Made by a program: the position numbers and the translations under genes
Source of the DNA: a virus
Strand: one strand, 5' to 3'
Virus record (IMG/VR): IMGVR_UViG_3300034198_008207
Location: 1-21,171 of that record
DNA: 21,171 nt
The notes under the pieces: generated by a model
What the model saw: only the letters and a program-made list of their open reading frames with translations
What the model was told of the DNA's origin: nothing
The model's database searches: none
In this document: positions 14,269 through 21,171 of the stretch, piece by piece
How the letters are laid out: every line of letters begins with the position of its first letter
Numbering within the stretch: position 1 is the stretch's first letter

Positions 14269-14813
14269 TATAGAACCCCCATCCATACTGGAAAGTTAGG
14301 GTCTCCAGCTATAAACATAACCCACACTTTTTGGTTTAAATCCGGCACCCCGCGGTGCGGCGTATGCTCATTTGTATTAGTAGCGTCATTAAATACTGTA
14401 CCAGATGACCCATTCCATTTTTTAGTTGTATTCACAGCAGTTTCGTGTTCATGATCAAGAAAATTTGTTGAATCGGGAGTTTTACCTGCGTGGTTATTGG
14501 TATGCGTTAAGGTCTGAGTAGCACTAAAAGAGTGAGTATGACCGGGGCTTCCACCAGAACCAGTTGTCCCAGATATAGAGATTGAGTGGTCTCCGTGCCC
14601 AAGTAGAAGGGCCGCAACCTCAGACGCTAAATGTTTTTTATGATCTGGGTGGTCAGCGTTAAACGTAACAGGAACGCAAGGCAACGCCCATTCAGTGATT
14701 TCTTGCCCAAGAATCTGCGGAACAATTAATCTTATTTTGTTTTCTTTTTCTGGGTCGTTATTATCCACACAGACACCTAGGTATATCCCATAGAACCGCT
14801 TATCAAAACTCAT
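14268..14813 (-). CDS. Baseplate spike/OB-fold protein, gp5/gpV-like, with histidine-rich insert
   Basis: A 181-residue protein. Residues 5-50 (FYGIYLGVCVDNNDPEKENK, then IRLIVPQIL...EWALPCVP) and 153-181 (HRGVPDLNQKVWVMFIAGDP, then NFPVWMGVL) are the two halves of the OB fold of T4 gp5 and P2 gpV, which sits on the hub and leads to the membrane-piercing tip. Between them lies an insert of about 100 residues with 13 histidines (55, 58, 61, 73, 76, 92, 94, 104, 108, 121, 123, 150, 153), including GHGDHS, GHTHSF and DHEHE. There is no lysozyme domain and no long C-terminal beta-helix, so the needle must be in another protein or very short. It is the next gene after the hub, overlapping by four bases. 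Confidence 0.88.
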   Translation of the reverse strand: MSFDKRFYGIYLGVCVDNNDPEKENKIRLIVPQILGQEITEWALPCVPVTFNADHPDHKKHLASEVAALLLGHGDHSISISGTTGSGGSPGHTHSFSATQTLTHTNNHAGKTPDSTNFLDHEHETAVNTTKKWNGSSGTVFNDATNTNEHTPHRGVPDLNQKVWVMFIAGDPNFPVWMGVL

Positions 14814-16144
14814 AGCAAATTTGACCTTCTCAATAGACGTTGCACAATTATAGGGGATTTAGGGGTTTGTTCAATAATGTTATTAAGAGATTCGGTTTCG
14901 CTTTGCCATAAAGGGGCTTGAGCGTAGCCATTTGGGGCTGATCTATTTTGAGTATCTGTAAACGCACTATTAGATTGAGGGCTATATGTTTGAGCTGGGA
15001 TGTTTAAAGATGTTGTGGGAACAACGTTTGTTTGTTTTACGTTAGGAATAATTGTTCTGGTTGGGGTGTAGTCGGGCGCAGTAACCGCAGAGCTGTCTTC
15101 CCAATTAGCCGCTGAGCCTAAAGAATCAATTCCAACCGTTAATATGGTTGTGTACCGCTGCATGTTACGTTTTTCTTCAATAATTTTGTGTTCTGTAGCT
15201 AAAATAACCCAATAACCAGAATAGACAGGGCCAAGACCGTCTAAAAACACAGGCATATCTGGGCGCAGGTCAGGATTACCAAGTACTTCTACCTGCGCTC
15301 TGTAAGGAAAAGAGTTTCTGTCGTCTGCGGCAGACGCCTCAAAACTAGCAGTTTCAACATCAGAAGCCACTACATTAGTGTCATACATGTCAAAAAATTC
15401 AGCTTGTTTTCTTTTTCTAGTTGCAGTGTTTCCTTTTTGTTTAGTTATAGATAAAGGAGATGCTGTAGCTTTGTCGGTGCCACTTATTGCTATTGCAGCT
15501 TTAGACGCATCGTCGTAGGTAAGGGTTTCACCAATTAAAGGGTTAAATGAGTAAATTGTAGACCCAAGAGGGTCGCTAAGCTTACGCATAATAAACTTTG
15601 GAGCACTTGTTCTATAATTTTTAAAATCTTCTAAGATAGGTTGAAAGTATAATTCGGTGTTTTGAGCCCGAAGGGTATACCCACATTGTTTTGCTAGACG
15701 CACCATTAGCTCCCAATCTGTATGGCCGGCTTGAGCTATTTGTGGATACACACGGGGGTGAGCAACAGCGTAAGACACAAAATTATACTTTGTTGCTATC
15801 TGTTTAATTACTTTGTCAGCTGTAACATTTTTGTATACAGTTTGAGAGGCTTGACGCATTGGGTATGAGCCGCCAATTATTAATATTTCAGTAAAGTTTT
15901 TACCTGGGGTTTTTTCTGGTTTAATGTGGTGGATATACCCATAAAAATAACGACGATTCTTTAAACCGTAGATAGTTAACTTAACGGGGGTGCCTGGAGT
16001 TACAACACTGTACTCAATTCCCCAGTCTCTAAACTTAATACTTGCAAGCTCATGCGAGTATCTGTTTTGATAAATATTTGCGTAATACACAAATTGCGGC
16101 TGCGTACTTGTGTCAGGGAACTCTACTTTAATGTAATTAAACAT
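14810..16144 (-). CDS. Baseplate hub, gp27/late control gpD-like
   Basis: A 444-residue hub protein that forms the trimer under the tail tube and holds the spike. Residues 90-180 contain the family core: FYGYIHHIKPEKTPGKNF, VYKNVTADKVIKQIATKYNF and PQIAQAGHTDWELMVRLAKQ, then CGYTLRAQNTELYFQPI. The segment SDPLGSTIYSFNPLIGETLT and the PDMPVFLDGLGPVYSGYWVILATEHKI region (about 290-320) complete the gpD/VgrG-like arrangement. The last 100 residues are Pro/Thr/Asn-rich and probably flexible. It overlaps the LysM gene by eight bases and starts with ATG at 16144. No peptidase or lysozyme motif is visible. Confidence 0.9.
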   Translation of the reverse strand: MFNYIKVEFPDTSTQPQFVYYANIYQNRYSHELASIKFRDWGIEYSVVTPGTPVKLTIYGLKNRRYFYGYIHHIKPEKTPGKNFTEILIIGGSYPMRQASQTVYKNVTADKVIKQIATKYNFVSYAVAHPRVYPQIAQAGHTDWELMVRLAKQCGYTLRAQNTELYFQPILEDFKNYRTSAPKFIMRKLSDPLGSTIYSFNPLIGETLTYDDASKAAIAISGTDKATASPLSITKQKGNTATRKRKQAEFFDMYDTNVVASDVETASFEASAADDRNSFPYRAQVEVLGNPDLRPDMPVFLDGLGPVYSGYWVILATEHKIIEEKRNMQRYTTILTVGIDSLGSAANWEDSSAVTAPDYTPTRTIIPNVKQTNVVPTTSLNIPAQTYSPQSNSAFTDTQNRSAPNGYAQAPLWQSETESLNNIIEQTPKSPIIVQRLLRRSNLL

Positions 16145-16415
16145 TAGGAATTCTCAATACAGTTCCAGGCTCAATATTATTGAAGTCTAATATTTCTGGG
16201 TTGTACTCAGGAATAACCCACCAATACTGGGGACGTTGGTAGTACTTGTAAGCAATTTGATCAAGGCGCTCACCTTGCACATACACGTGCTCCCAGTATT
16301 TACTATAGCCAAGGCTGGAAAATTTATAAAAAACAACAGGCTCTTCTACCCCTGTGTAGGTAGTAGAAAAAAAGTCAATAGTTGAGTATTCGTAACGAGA
16401 TCCTCTGTAAATCAT
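16137..16415 (-). CDS. LysM-domain baseplate/tail protein
   Basis: A 92-residue protein whose second half (residues 44-91) is a LysM domain: VYVQGERLDQIAYKYYQRPQ, then WWVIPEYNPEI, ending IEPGTVLRIP. LysM domains bind peptidoglycan, and in contractile machines they occur next to tube-initiator and hub proteins, as in P2 gpX and T4 gp53. It probably sits between the tube initiator (preceding gene) and the hub (following gene). The ATG at 16415 is chosen because it follows the previous stop by two bases. A GTG at 16451 would add 12 residues but would overlap the previous gene by 34 bases without a ribosome-binding site. Confidence 0.88.
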   Translation of the reverse strand: MIYRGSRYEYSTIDFFSTTYTGVEEPVVFYKFSSLGYSKYWEHVYVQGERLDQIAYKYYQRPQYWWVIPEYNPEILDFNNIEPGTVLRIPNV

Positions 16416-16417
16416 AA

Positions 16418-17461
16418 TTAACCCGCCGAAATTCCTGAGCCAGAGAAGCACTCAAATGAGATGTTTACGGTTGTGCGTAGTGGAATCATAGTTTCAGTAA
16501 ACGCGGTATGGTTTATTGAAATATTAGATATCCAACCTACATAAGATAAATTATCGTGCACGTCTGGGCCTAACGCAATACCCATAAGGGTGGGCTGCAA
16601 GTACCCTACGTTTGCTGTTTTTTTGCCTAACAACGTAGTCCATTGTTTGTCGCCAGAGCCAGAACCGTTAATTGCTCTAAATAAGTACTCTAAGTCCGCC
16701 ATTGTGCCTTGCTTTATTAGCGCACGCCATTGTTCGACAAAGTCTTGCTTTGCCGCTAAAGGAAAACCTGCGCTGTAGTAAGACGGATCAGGTACTCCAA
16801 TAGATTTTCCATAAGCAAAATCGTTAGTGCGGTCAATAACGATGCTTACCGTCAAAGTCTCTTGTCCAGGAAAAACACCAGCAACAACGCGCAAAGTATC
16901 GGCTGCGGAAGGGGTAATGTCCATATTACGAGCTACGTTAGTGCTAATGTTTTCAGGGTTCCAAAGGAATTGGAAACCATAGTTTCTATCTAAAAGCATT
17001 TTTTCTGCGTTAGATGTTGATTCTTCTGTGCTTTTTTCTGAAATATCTCCTGCGCCTTGGAAGTACCAAATTCTTCCTCTACGTAGGCCATGGAAATCAG
17101 CAAAAGTTGTGTTTCCTACATATGTCTCGTCAACACTTGAGGGCCTTAACGGCAAACTCCAAGTGTGAGGAGGCAAATTAAATTTATAGCCCGCAGGTAC
17201 TATTGTTCCTCCAAAAGGAACAGGCTCTGCTTGTGACGAAGTAGGTTTATCAGGTAGTTCATCGCGACCCTCGTCGCGATCATATATTCTAGAATAAAAA
17301 GATGTAATAGCGGCCGTGTTGGCGGCTGTAATTTCAGCGGAAACCTCAATCGCTACATTAGTAGAGGTGGTTAGCCGAGTTAAGCTTGCGGCATCCGCCT
17401 CTTCTGCTCTTACAGCTGAGGTTTTTCTAGAATAAGGGCCGTACTCTGAGTTAACTATCAT
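16418..17461 (-). CDS. Tube-initiator-like baseplate protein (contractile injection system tube family)
   Basis: A 347-residue protein. Residues 160-214 (GFQFLWNPENIS, then TLRVVAGVFPGQETLTVSI, VIDRTND) match the pattern of the CIS tube/Afp7-Pvc7-type proteins that start the inner tube on the baseplate. There a FxFNPE segment is followed by an L-x-F-x-L-x-x-D strand. The C-terminal part (305-337: YVGWISNISINHTAFTETM, then PLRTTVNISFECF) is the expected tube-like sandwich strand pair. In such systems a LysM domain is often fused at the C-terminus; here LysM is the separate next gene. The N-terminal 110 residues, rich in Ala, Thr and Pro, are not recognised. The start ATG overlaps the tape-measure stop as ATGA. 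Confidence 0.75.
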   Translation of the reverse strand: MIVNSEYGPYSRKTSAVRAEEADAASLTRLTTSTNVAIEVSAEITAANTAAITSFYSRIYDRDEGRDELPDKPTSSQAEPVPFGGTIVPAGYKFNLPPHTWSLPLRPSSVDETYVGNTTFADFHGLRRGRIWYFQGAGDISEKSTEESTSNAEKMLLDRNYGFQFLWNPENISTNVARNMDITPSAADTLRVVAGVFPGQETLTVSIVIDRTNDFAYGKSIGVPDPSYYSAGFPLAAKQDFVEQWRALIKQGTMADLEYLFRAINGSGSGDKQWTTLLGKKTANVGYLQPTLMGIALGPDVHDNLSYVGWISNISINHTAFTETMIPLRTTVNISFECFSGSGISAG

Positions 17462-19518
17462 TTGTTAGCCGCTCCCGCTAGTACAACTGTCTCATTAAAA
17501 TACTCTTTGATGGCTTTTGCAATAGCTTCTGGGTCATTGCCTGTTACGTTAAAGGTAACTCCACCATAATTAACCGTGTTTGTTGAGGCTGCAGAGGAGG
17601 CTCCGGTAGTTGCTTTAGAGCCTACATTGTAATCTGCGCTAATTTTTGACCAGTCAACACCTTTATAACGAGCTTCATCCCAGCTTGATTGGGAAAGGGC
17701 TGCAAAGATCGCTTCTTTTGGCGCACCAGCTTTAAATAGTTCGACAATTTTATCGTACCCGCGGGCTTTAGATTGATTTCCTGTTAAAGTGTTGTATGTA
17801 GCGTCTAAGCCTTGATCAACACTTGTATACGCCTGAACGCCTCTTCCTTCTTCTTTAGACTTAAAGTTAACAGAGCCAGGCATTTGGTATCCAGTATTAA
17901 GTGGATTATAAGAGGCGCTATTTTTCCAAGCTCCACCTTCTTTTTTCATCCAAATTACCATTGCGTCAATGTTTTCTTTGGTGGTCGGTGCCCCTATTTT
18001 TTTCAATAAAGCAACAGCAAAATCACGTGGGTTATTTCCTACAGTGCTAGAGGATCCACTTGTAGATCCTCCAGTGGCACCTCCAGTGGCACCTCCCGTA
18101 GTGCCCGTGTCTGCGTTAGCGCCTTCTATGCCTAAACCTGTAACTAGACCAATGTCGGTTGCGGCTAAGCCTAAAGCAAGAGCGGCGGTAGCAAGGATGC
18201 CACCTTTAGTTAGCATTAACGCAAGGCCTTTTTTACCAGTGTCATTGGCCGCACCCATATAGGTAAGAACTTTTGCGTTTGTTTCAGTAAGGGCTTTCAT
18301 TTGAGGTAAGAATTTTTCGGTAATTGTTAAGCTAAAATCACCTAAAGCAGTTGCTGCGGAAGCGTAACCTTTAGCTCCAGCTTCAGCAGTTGCACCTGTT
18401 TGTACTGCGCCAGCTGCGTTTCTGTAGCTTTGAGCGTTAACGGCAGCAGTAGTTCCACCAAGTTCGGTAAGGGTTGCTTTATCTATTGATGCGCCTTTAG
18501 TTTTTGCTTTATAAAGCAAACCATTAGCAACAAGTTGTTTTGCCATTGGGTCATTACCAAAGTACATATCAAGCATGGAATCCATAGAGTTTCCAGGTTG
18601 AAGGCCAATTAAAACTTCTCGTTCGCTAGGTGTCTTACCTGCTCCGTACGCACCAGCATAATCGCGGCAAATCTTTTTCCAAAGATCATCAATAATTTGA
18701 TCTGGCGGTTTCATATTTCCGTTAGAATCACGAAGTTGAATACCGATACCGCGAAGCATATTTACGTTTCTACCTTGTTGCATAGAACCATACGCACGCA
18801 TAGTGCCTTCAAAACCAGCACCTGGAAGAAGATTTGAAACGCTAGCGACACCGCTAGCCACGCTGCCCATTCCGCCAGCGCCTTGCGTAACGTTTGGCCC
18901 AGTGACACCAATGCTTTGCGCGGCAGCTAAGCCTCGCATAACATCCATTTTATCTTTAGTGGTAGACGCAGCAGCTAAAAGCCCTTGAGTTTTATTTATT
19001 TGGTCATAGCTTTTTCCGTTGAAATAGCCGGTACGAGACATCAAAAGTTGAGCTTCTACGCTTTCGCCAGGTTTATCAATTGCTCCTGAAGTAACTGCCG
19101 CGGTGTATAAAAATCCTGCAGAAGCATTCTCGGTTATATATCGAGTAAGGCTAGTGTTACCGCTGTAGTTAGACCCTCCGCCACCGCCGCCTCCGCCGCC
19201 TGCTTGAGCAGATGAACCCCCGCTACCGCTACCGCCACCGCCACTAGCGGAGCCTCCACTATTAGCGGAGCCGTTGGCAACGGTATTAGAGGTTGCAGTA
19301 GCGCTAGATGGAGGAGTGAATTTAGGGTTGGGAGCAACCTGGTTTGAAGACACGCCTCCAATAGACCCGCCACCACTACCCGCAGTTTGTAGTTTGGAAA
19401 GGCCAGTGCCGAGAGTATTTGCCCAGCTCTGTGTTTCTTGTTTAAGCAGATTCATCTGCTGACGGACATCAGAGAGGCCGTTTTTTATTTCAACAATGAC
19501 GTTACGTGGATCTGCCAT
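17458..19518 (-). CDS. Tape measure protein with muralytic (lysozyme-like) domain
   Basis: A 686-residue protein in the tape-measure position, between the assembly protein and baseplate genes. Residues 1-45 form a helix or coiled coil. Residues 47-120 are a Gly/Ser/Pro linker with runs of glycine. The middle is Ala-rich and helical, with one hydrophobic span at about 431-463 that may enter the membrane. Residues 495-623 resemble the lysozyme-like domain of actinophage tape measures and lysins: VIWMKKEGG with a candidate catalytic E527, SASYNPLNTGY, GVQAYTSVDQGLDATYNTL and a final SSWDEARY. It would cut peptidoglycan during genome entry. A repeated GGAT linker joins the parts (18068-18103). 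The chain is short for a tape measure, so the tail should be of modest length. A GGGAGG site in the preceding frame serves the ATG at 19518. Confidence 0.85.
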   Translation of the reverse strand: MADPRNVIVEIKNGLSDVRQQMNLLKQETQSWANTLGTGLSKLQTAGSGGGSIGGVSSNQVAPNPKFTPPSSATATSNTVANGSANSGGSASGGGGSGSGGSSAQAGGGGGGGGGSNYSGNTSLTRYITENASAGFLYTAAVTSGAIDKPGESVEAQLLMSRTGYFNGKSYDQINKTQGLLAAASTTKDKMDVMRGLAAAQSIGVTGPNVTQGAGGMGSVASGVASVSNLLPGAGFEGTMRAYGSMQQGRNVNMLRGIGIQLRDSNGNMKPPDQIIDDLWKKICRDYAGAYGAGKTPSEREVLIGLQPGNSMDSMLDMYFGNDPMAKQLVANGLLYKAKTKGASIDKATLTELGGTTAAVNAQSYRNAAGAVQTGATAEAGAKGYASAATALGDFSLTITEKFLPQMKALTETNAKVLTYMGAANDTGKKGLALMLTKGGILATAALALGLAATDIGLVTGLGIEGANADTGTTGGATGGATGGSTSGSSSTVGNNPRDFAVALLKKIGAPTTKENIDAMVIWMKKEGGAWKNSASYNPLNTGYQMPGSVNFKSKEEGRGVQAYTSVDQGLDATYNTLTGNQSKARGYDKIVELFKAGAPKEAIFAALSQSSWDEARYKGVDWSKISADYNVGSKATTGASSAASTNTVNYGGVTFNVTGNDPEAIAKAIKEYFNETVVLAGAANK
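18068..18103. repeat. Short tandem repeat in the tape measure linker
   Basis: A 12-base unit, CCTCCAGTGGCA on the plus strand, occurs perfectly at 18068-18079 and 18080-18091, with a degenerate third copy to 18103. It codes for the repeated Gly-Gly-Ala-Thr linker before the muralytic domain. It could expand or contract by slippage without breaking the frame. Confidence 0.8.
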
Positions 19519-19521
19519 TTG

Positions 19522-19677
19522 TTAACTACCTCCCTTATATCTTTGAGTCCGCTCTAGCCAGTTCTGTCGTTCTCTAACTGACAAGTTACGAATCTCTGTT
19601 AATGTCCACCCAGTAAAAGTTCTAGTGAGTAGTTCATACTCATTTAAAATTGCTTCATAATCAGTAGTGCTATAGGC
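19522..19677 (-). CDS. Frameshift extension of the gp26-like tail assembly protein (51 codons, no start codon)
   Basis: An open frame in the +1 register relative to the gp26-like gene. It runs from the slip candidate to TAA at 19522-19524, three bases before the tape-measure ATG. It encodes AYSTTDYEAILNEYELL and then TRTFTGWTLTEIRNLS and VRERQNWLERTQRYKGGS. There is no ATG or GTG and only one late TTG, so it cannot be an ordinary gene. The W-x-x-x-E-I and E-R-x-x-W-L pattern is like the second parts of tail assembly chaperones, which are made by frameshift at exactly this position, directly before the tape measure. Shifted product: 262 + 51 residues = 313. The alternatives are a one-base assembly or sequencing error, or a pseudogene scar. 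Confidence 0.7.
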   Translation of the reverse strand, partial: AYSTTDYEAILNEYELLTRTFTGWTLTEIRNLSVRERQNWLERTQRYKGGS

Positions 19678-20464
19678 GAAACAAATCTGTCAAACTAAGT
19701 GGTAAATTAATATCTTCACCGCATGCCTGACAAGTTTTCTTCACCTCCCCGAGGCGTGGGCCTGGGTTGCGTTCAATAATTTGATTAAGTATTTTTTCTC
19801 GATCAGCCATGCCTAAAGACAAAGCTGTAGAAGCACCTGAAGAGGGGCGCCCATCAAGAGACAAAATACATCCGGCCAAAAGAACGGTGTTAACCTCAGC
19901 TGGTGTTTTGTCCATGTTATCCACAAGACGTCGTTGTACTACGCCAGTTGGAAGGGCTACTCCAGCATCTCCCTTTTTAGTTTTAACAATAAATGTTCGT
20001 TCTTCAAGTGTATTTTCAAGTTTTTTGGTTGGGACGTCAAAAATTAAATGAACTTCACATGACTGAGCGGTTTTACAATCAGGACATGTAATGTTTAGTT
20101 CAAGAGTGTCACCAAAAGTAGCGCGTCGGATGGCAATAAGAATCGCGTCCCTATCTCCAGCTAACAAGTTATCCACAGACTCTCTAGTTGCCTCTTCACT
20201 GCCAATTTTTACTAAACCGCGTTGTAAAAGGACGTTAAAGGCTTTAGCCGCAGATCCAGCTTTAGCAATCAATTCCTCATCCATTCCGTTTAGCTCGCGA
20301 ACTTCCGCTGTTCTAACTACTTCGTTATTAGCGGTTACATATCCGCCGGGTAAAGTCACTTCTGACTCTGAAGGTACCCGAGTCTTGATAATAGCCTCGG
20401 GTTCCCTCATCGCCTGTTCAGCAAATTTTGATACTAATTCTGCGTCTGTAATTATCTCAGTCAC
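19670..20464 (-). CDS. T4 gp26-like baseplate/tail assembly protein with two CxxC pairs
   Basis: A 264-residue protein from a GTG start (20464) with AGGAG upstream. Its two cysteine pairs, C127/C130 in TCPDC and C245/C248 in TCQACGE, probably form one zinc site bringing the middle and the C-terminus together. LPGGYVTANNEVVRTAEVRELNGMDEE near the N-terminus, split over residues 38-64, and the closing INLPLSLTDLF fit the T4 baseplate/tail assembly family (T4 gp26/gp51-like), found in many myoviruses between the tail tube and tape measure genes. By position it would act in tape-measure and hub assembly. The end of the gene is unusual: a 51-codon frame in the +1 register follows without a start codon, so a fraction of ribosomes may make a longer form. 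Confidence 0.82.
   Translation of the reverse strand: MTEIITDAELVSKFAEQAMREPEAIIKTRVPSESEVTLPGGYVTANNEVVRTAEVRELNGMDEELIAKAGSAAKAFNVLLQRGLVKIGSEEATRESVDNLLAGDRDAILIAIRRATFGDTLELNITCPDCKTAQSCEVHLIFDVPTKKLENTLEERTFIVKTKKGDAGVALPTGVVQRRLVDNMDKTPAEVNTVLLAGCILSLDGRPSSGASTALSLGMADREKILNQIIERNPGPRLGEVKKTCQACGEDINLPLSLTDLFRL
19676..19684 (-). other. Candidate +1 slippery site UUG UUU CGC
   Basis: The overlap of the two frames is only 20 bases (19670-19689), because the downstream frame has a TGA at 19690-19692. Within it, the codon UUU (19679-19681) followed by C allows tRNA-Phe to re-pair from UUU to UUC, its better codon. The next codon is then read as GCC in the new frame. The UAG stop of the zero frame follows two codons later. 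Confidence 0.5.
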
Positions 20465-20491
20465 GTTTTATACTCCTAAATAGTTATTAGA

Positions 20492-21103
20492 TTATTGAAC
20501 TTTATCTGGATCTAAGTCTGACTGGTAAGCATCTGATGCTGAGCCACCCTTTGTAAAGGCTACCGAAAGTCCTTCATGGACTAGCTGCATTGACTCAAAC
20601 AATAGTGCACCATCATTTGCGTTTAGGTCAGTGTAGTTCAAACCAGTAATCCAAGCGTTTTGGACTTTAAAGACCATTTTTGGAGTATTGGTTGCTGCTG
20701 CGTTTGGGTGATCCATAACGTAAATATTAATATTTACGCGGAAGGTCTTATTAGCGGTAGTTGTAGCAATACCTTCGCCAGATGATGCCGCAAAAAGGCC
20801 TCTCATCCAAGTAATTGCTTGATCGCTGCCGTAAAGCACGCCACGTTGGAACGTGATTGGGCTAAATGTAGTCATACCCGGCACTTGGTGAACAGTGGTG
20901 TTGTAGCCACCTTCACGGTACTGGATTGCCTGTGTAGTGATGTTTAGACCACTGATGTTAGTAAAACCACCTGTCCATCCGCTAGTGATTCTGTTGTCAA
21001 ACTGAGTCTCTCCAGCGGCGGTAAACTCCGCGTAGAACCGAAACGAGCGTAACGGATCAGTTGCAATCGTGGAAAAACGATTGATATTGCTAGTTGTTGC
21101 CAT
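20492..21103 (-). CDS. Tail tube protein, T4 gp19-like
   Basis: A 203-residue protein of the T4 gp19-like tail tube family, which stacks as hexameric rings around the tape measure. Seen: DPLRSFRFYAEF at the N-terminus, GFTNISGLNITTQAIQYREGG, then PGMTTFSPITFQRGVLYGSD, the classic tube-family centre, TWMRGLF, and near the C-terminus KVQNAWITGLNYTDLNANDG, then LLFESMQLVHEGL. The strong AAAGGAGA site precedes the ATG at 21103. The next gene upstream is probably the sheath, the usual order in contractile phages. Confidence 0.94.
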   Translation of the reverse strand: MATTSNINRFSTIATDPLRSFRFYAEFTAAGETQFDNRITSGWTGGFTNISGLNITTQAIQYREGGYNTTVHQVPGMTTFSPITFQRGVLYGSDQAITWMRGLFAASSGEGIATTTANKTFRVNINIYVMDHPNAAATNTPKMVFKVQNAWITGLNYTDLNANDGALLFESMQLVHEGLSVAFTKGGSASDAYQSDLDPDKVQ

Positions 21104-21118
21104 TATTGTTTATCTCCT

Positions 21119-21171
21119 TTACGCCACAGTAACGGTGGTTCCACCGTCAAACTGACCAATTTTAATGATTA
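21119..21171 (-). CDS. C-terminal end of an upstream gene, probably tail sheath (partial)
   Basis: Only the last 16 codons and a TAA are visible, ending IIKIGQFDGGTTVTVA. It directly precedes the tail tube gene, where contractile phages carry the sheath. The identity rests on gene order alone; the short peptide cannot prove it. Confidence 0.5.
   Translation of the reverse strand, partial: IIKIGQFDGGTTVTVA

Noticed and set aside
14269-14286. Longer start (ATG at 14286) for the gp25-like gene
   Set aside because: It would overlap the spike gene by 19 bases. The ATG at 14268 gives a TAATG junction and the usual family N-terminus. It remains possible.
16416-16451. Longer start (GTG at 16451) for the LysM gene
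   Set aside because: No ribosome-binding site, and it would overlap the previous gene by 34 bases. The ATG at 16415 is simpler.
19165-19260. GC-rich low-complexity run as a possible regulatory or recombination site
   Set aside because: It is simply the codons of the glycine/serine linker of the tape measure protein (GGN and AGC repeats).
20091-20483. 130-codon plus-strand frame opposite the gp26-like gene
   Set aside because: It is a shadow of a well-supported gene, and all other supported genes are on the minus strand. The same applies to the remaining plus-strand frames.

Overview
This window is a stretch of a tailed double-stranded DNA phage (Caudoviricetes) with a contractile, myovirus-type tail. 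Every gene I can support lies on the minus strand, so transcription runs from high to low coordinates. Genes are packed with ATGA, GTGA or TAATG overlaps, and only a few gaps exceed 30 bases. There are no tRNA, rRNA, CRISPR, transposase or integrase signals. The host is not shown directly. The base composition leans A+T by eye, the two best promoter candidates have actinobacterial-type TANNNT -10 boxes placed as for leaderless mRNAs, and several small genes resemble actinophage accessory proteins. An actinobacterial host is therefore a reasonable but unproven inference.

Right part (21171 down to 9603) is the tail and baseplate module, in transcription order: the last codons of a protein that is probably the sheath, the tail tube, a T4 gp26-like double-CxxC protein, the tape measure with a muralytic-like domain, a contractile-injection-system tube-initiator-like protein, a LysM protein, the gp27/gpD-like hub, a gp5/gpV-like OB-fold spike with a histidine-rich insert, the gpW/gp25-like sheath initiator, the gp6/gpJ-like wedge, and a large gpI-like protein carrying two carbohydrate-binding-like modules. 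The most striking signal is at 19522-19684. The gp26-like gene ends on a UUU-C slip candidate, and a 51-codon startless reading frame continues to just before the tape measure. This looks like a programmed +1 frameshift that makes a longer tail-assembly protein.

Middle part (9590 down to 4054) begins with a small membrane protein (a possible holin) and an unrecognised acidic-tailed protein. The replication module follows: a winged-helix protein, a DnaC-like loader, a SWIM zinc-finger protein, an unknown, a DnaB-like helicase and a CHC2/Toprim primase, all translationally coupled. A 59-residue unknown closes this stretch.

Left part (4057 down to 1) holds a dNMP kinase, an SNF2-type helicase, two very short genes (a 48-residue ribbon-helix-helix protein and a 47-residue basic protein), an unknown 131-residue protein, a MerR-like helix-turn-helix protein, and a gp32-like zinc-containing single-stranded DNA-binding protein cut by the window edge. 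Two candidate leaderless promoters, each overlapped by an inverted repeat, flank the ribbon-helix-helix/basic pair. They may form a small regulatory switch in front of the terminal genes.
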